Source: Streptococcus hillyeri
GTDB lineage: Bacteria > Bacillota > Bacilli > Lactobacillales > Streptococcaceae
Direction: 5' to 3'
Length of the DNA stretch: 41,190 bases
Assembly (NCBI RefSeq): GCF_003686955.1
Contig: NZ_RCVM01000017.1
Coordinates: 1 to 41,190 of the forward strand
Positions within the stretch are counted from its first letter, which is position 1. Every line of letters starts with the position of its first letter. A model generated the notes under the pieces. That model saw only the letters and a program-made list of their open reading frames with translations, made no database searches and was not told the origin of the DNA. Below, piece after piece: positions 39,972 through 41,190 of this stretch. Made by a program: the position numbers and the translations under genes.

Positions 39972-40343
39972 AAAGGTGCCTTTACTGTCACGGTCACAAG
40001 CCTCTCCAACAGCAACGGCATTAAAGCTGTCAAATTGCCGACTTGGACCGAGGAAAACGGTCAAGATGACCTCAAGTGGTATGATGCTGCTAAGCAAACC
40101 GATGGCTCTTATAAACTCACTGTGCGAGCTAGTGACCACAAAGGCTCTTACAGCAAGTATCATGTGCATGGCTATATCGTCATGGACAACGGGCAACTTG
40201 ACTTTTTTGTAGGCGTAGAAGTGGATTTTGCGAAGCACACTGAAGATGGGAAAGCGGAAGAGGTGCTTGTCGTAACAACATCAAAAGCTAACATCAAGAA
40301 TGTTGTCGTCTCAGAAGAGGAATTTGCTAAATTAGCTAAATAA
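39972..40343 (+). pseudogene. In-frame continuation of the endolysin after a nonsense codon
   Basis: Directly after TAA the same frame reads KGAFTVTVTSLSNSNGIKAV and continues through a second GBS_Bsp-like repeat (LPTWTEENGQDDLKWYDA, matching VPTWTSDKGQDDLIWHKA upstream) to a stop at 40343. No ribosome site precedes the TTG at 40035. A single base substitution in the TAA would restore the full gene, so this is most simply a nonsense mutation. Confidence 0.8.
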
Positions 40344-40377
40344 AAAAAGAAAGGACATCCTTTCAATAAGACAACTG

Positions 40378-40404
40378 CCCTCAGCAATTGCTGGGGGTTT
40401 TTTT
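40378..40404 (+). terminator. Late operon terminator
   Basis: CCCTCAGC pairs with GCTGGGGG across AATT, then seven T. A smaller hairpin GAAAGGA-CA-TCCTTTC lies just before it (about 40350-40365). It ends the late transcript after the lysin. Confidence 0.9.
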
Positions 40405-40527
40405 ATTTTGAGCGCAATAAAAAAAGACCATGTCCATAGTCGTTGAATTGTCTGGGGGATGTGTCCAAACCCTTGATTTTGTTGGTTCTTGATAATTTTG
40501 ATATGGAAGGTTTATAAGTAATGTAAG

Positions 40528-40544
40528 CACCCGCCAAACACCCG
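40528..40544 (+). promoter_or_regulatory. Candidate integrase arm-type sites, right end
   Basis: CACCCG at 40528-40533 and 40539-40544 with 11-base spacing and a following TCAA, the same design as at 6134-6150. It lies about 100 bases inside attR, a usual arm-site distance. The rest of 40405-40646 has no gene. Confidence 0.65.
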
Positions 40545-40646
40545 TCAACTTGTTTTAGGTTTATGTGTTTTATTGTTGTTTTTATATCAAAAACTTGTTA
40601 ATATCAATATATCAGAAATACAAAAGGAGAGAAAAAAGGGTGTTTT

Positions 40647-40673
40647 ATCCCCTCCTCTCCTTATATCCCCTTG
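40647..40673 (+). repeat. attR core repeat
   Basis: Matches attL (6083-6109) at 26 of 27 positions. Here it is only the displaced 3' end of tRNA-Ser without the rest of the tRNA. A small hairpin CCTTGAT-TT-ATCAAGG overlaps its right edge. Confidence 0.92.
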
Positions 40674-40720
40674 ATTTATCAAGGTTTTGAGGGTGTTTGC
40701 CCACCATTTGCCAACGGATT

Positions 40721-40830
40721 TCAAATTTTATTGAAAATATCTTTGACCTTTAGGTCATTTTTTTGTTTTAATTTTTCAATTTAATGAGCTTATTCCTTGA
40801 ATCTAGTGATAAGGTTGGGAGCTACTTTTT
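40721..40830 (-). pseudogene. Decayed C-terminus of a second tyrosine integrase
   Basis: On the minus strand one frame reads IEKLKQKNDLKVKDIFNKI and stops at 40721, matching IETLKNKNDDRVKEIFQNL of Int in this prophage. Upstream, in the same frame, AH and then FKE and NL-IT can be aligned with NLNITLKVYAH, but a stop replaces the catalytic tyrosine and another replaces the following glutamine. It sits just outside attR as int does inside attL, so it marks an older element at the same tRNA gene. Confidence 0.75.
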
Positions 40831-41190
40831 ATACGTCAAAATTGAAGGTTGAAGTAGTTGGTTTATTGCTACACTTAGGATATGTTTTTATGAGACAAGC
40901 TCATTTTTCTAGTTGCTATTGATAGATGGCTGCTAATTAAGGTCCAATGGGATGAACAGTCCTTACTGGACGGTTTTGAATCATCTGTTGCATTAAATAG
41001 AGAAAATAAAATTGTGTGAGGTTTCGGAAGTCTCCCTGGCCTTATTTTTTTACTCTCATTCGCCACGACAAACGCATGAAATCTTCTATTTCCATTTTGC
41101 AAGTGTTGAAAGTTTTTTGCCCTAAAGCAATTGTTTTAAATACTTGTCAAAGGACAGACTTAGGGCATATTTCTTACGACGCAGACTCAT
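40831..41190. other. Flank with no intact gene
   Basis: No frame with a credible start and ribosome site is seen. Short open pieces on both strands are broken by stops. It is probably the remainder of the older element or IS debris; I could not identify a family. Confidence 0.5.

Larger units (their letters stand above)
6083..40673. mobile_element. Complete siphophage-type prophage
   Basis: The element is bounded by two 27-bp att repeats that differ at one position. It carries, in order, lysogeny genes on the minus strand, a divergent switch, early and replication genes, a late regulator, packaging, head, connector, tail, receptor-binding and lysis genes. The HK97-type capsid, G/GT frameshift and 1006-residue tape measure indicate a long non-contractile tail, about 150 nm by the usual 0.15 nm per residue. 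Possible lesions are the split endolysin and two frameshifted small genes. Confidence 0.95.

Noticed and set aside
40875..41102. Minus-strand 75-residue frame in the right flank
   Set aside because: No ribosome site, no recognisable domain and a composition like random translation; treated as debris.

Overview
The window is low-GC Firmicute DNA from a streptococcus. A tRNA array of the kind that follows streptococcal rRNA operons is followed by hit, ecsA, ecsB, ccrZ and trmB, and then by a complete prophage. The ecsAB-ccrZ-trmB order and the close match to pneumococcal CcrZ are streptococcal. The int / lipoprotein / ImmA / CI-like lysogeny block and the DUF1366, DUF1642, YopX and DUF1492 phage families fit the salivarius group (S. 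salivarius / thermophilus / vestibularis) best, but the species is inferred, not proven.

Layout: 1-1106 twelve tRNA genes and a terminator; 1107-1828 gene-free DNA with strong inverted repeats and a possible ISL3-type end; 1829-5924 host genes (a small membrane-anchored protein and HIT on the minus strand; EcsAB, CcrZ and TrmB on the plus strand); 6011-6097 tRNA-Ser(GGA), which is the attachment site. The prophage lies between two 27-bp att repeats (6083-6109 and 40647-40673, one mismatch), about 34.6 kb. Beyond it, 40674-41190 holds a decayed C-terminus of a second integrase and no intact gene.

Prophage: the lysogeny module (int, lipoprotein, ImmA-like peptidase, CI-like repressor) is on the minus strand at 6.1-8.9 kb, with a candidate small RNA between int and the lipoprotein. 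A divergent operator region (9.0-9.2 kb) leads to plus-strand early genes: Cro, AntA/KilAC antirepressor, replisome organizer with an internal iteron origin, solitary DNA methyltransferase, YopX and DUF1642 proteins, SSB. Four minus-strand units are embedded in this early region; three show extended -10 promoters, so they are probably lysogeny-expressed accessory genes. A DUF1492/ArpU-like regulator (19827-20228) precedes two near-identical candidate late promoters (20236-20280 and 21328-21372), each followed by a terminator-like hairpin. They bracket a minimal second tyrosine recombinase. The late region is in HK97 order: HNH nuclease, TerS, TerL, portal, U35-type protease, capsid, connectors, major tail protein, G/GT chaperones with a -1 slippery site, tape measure, Dit, a large Tal/antireceptor with two copies of a carbohydrate-binding-like module, two holin-type proteins and an amidase.

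Signs of decay: an in-frame stop splits the amidase from its last wall-binding-like repeat, and two small early genes are frameshifted at A-runs. The prophage looks structurally complete, but its lysis competence is uncertain.
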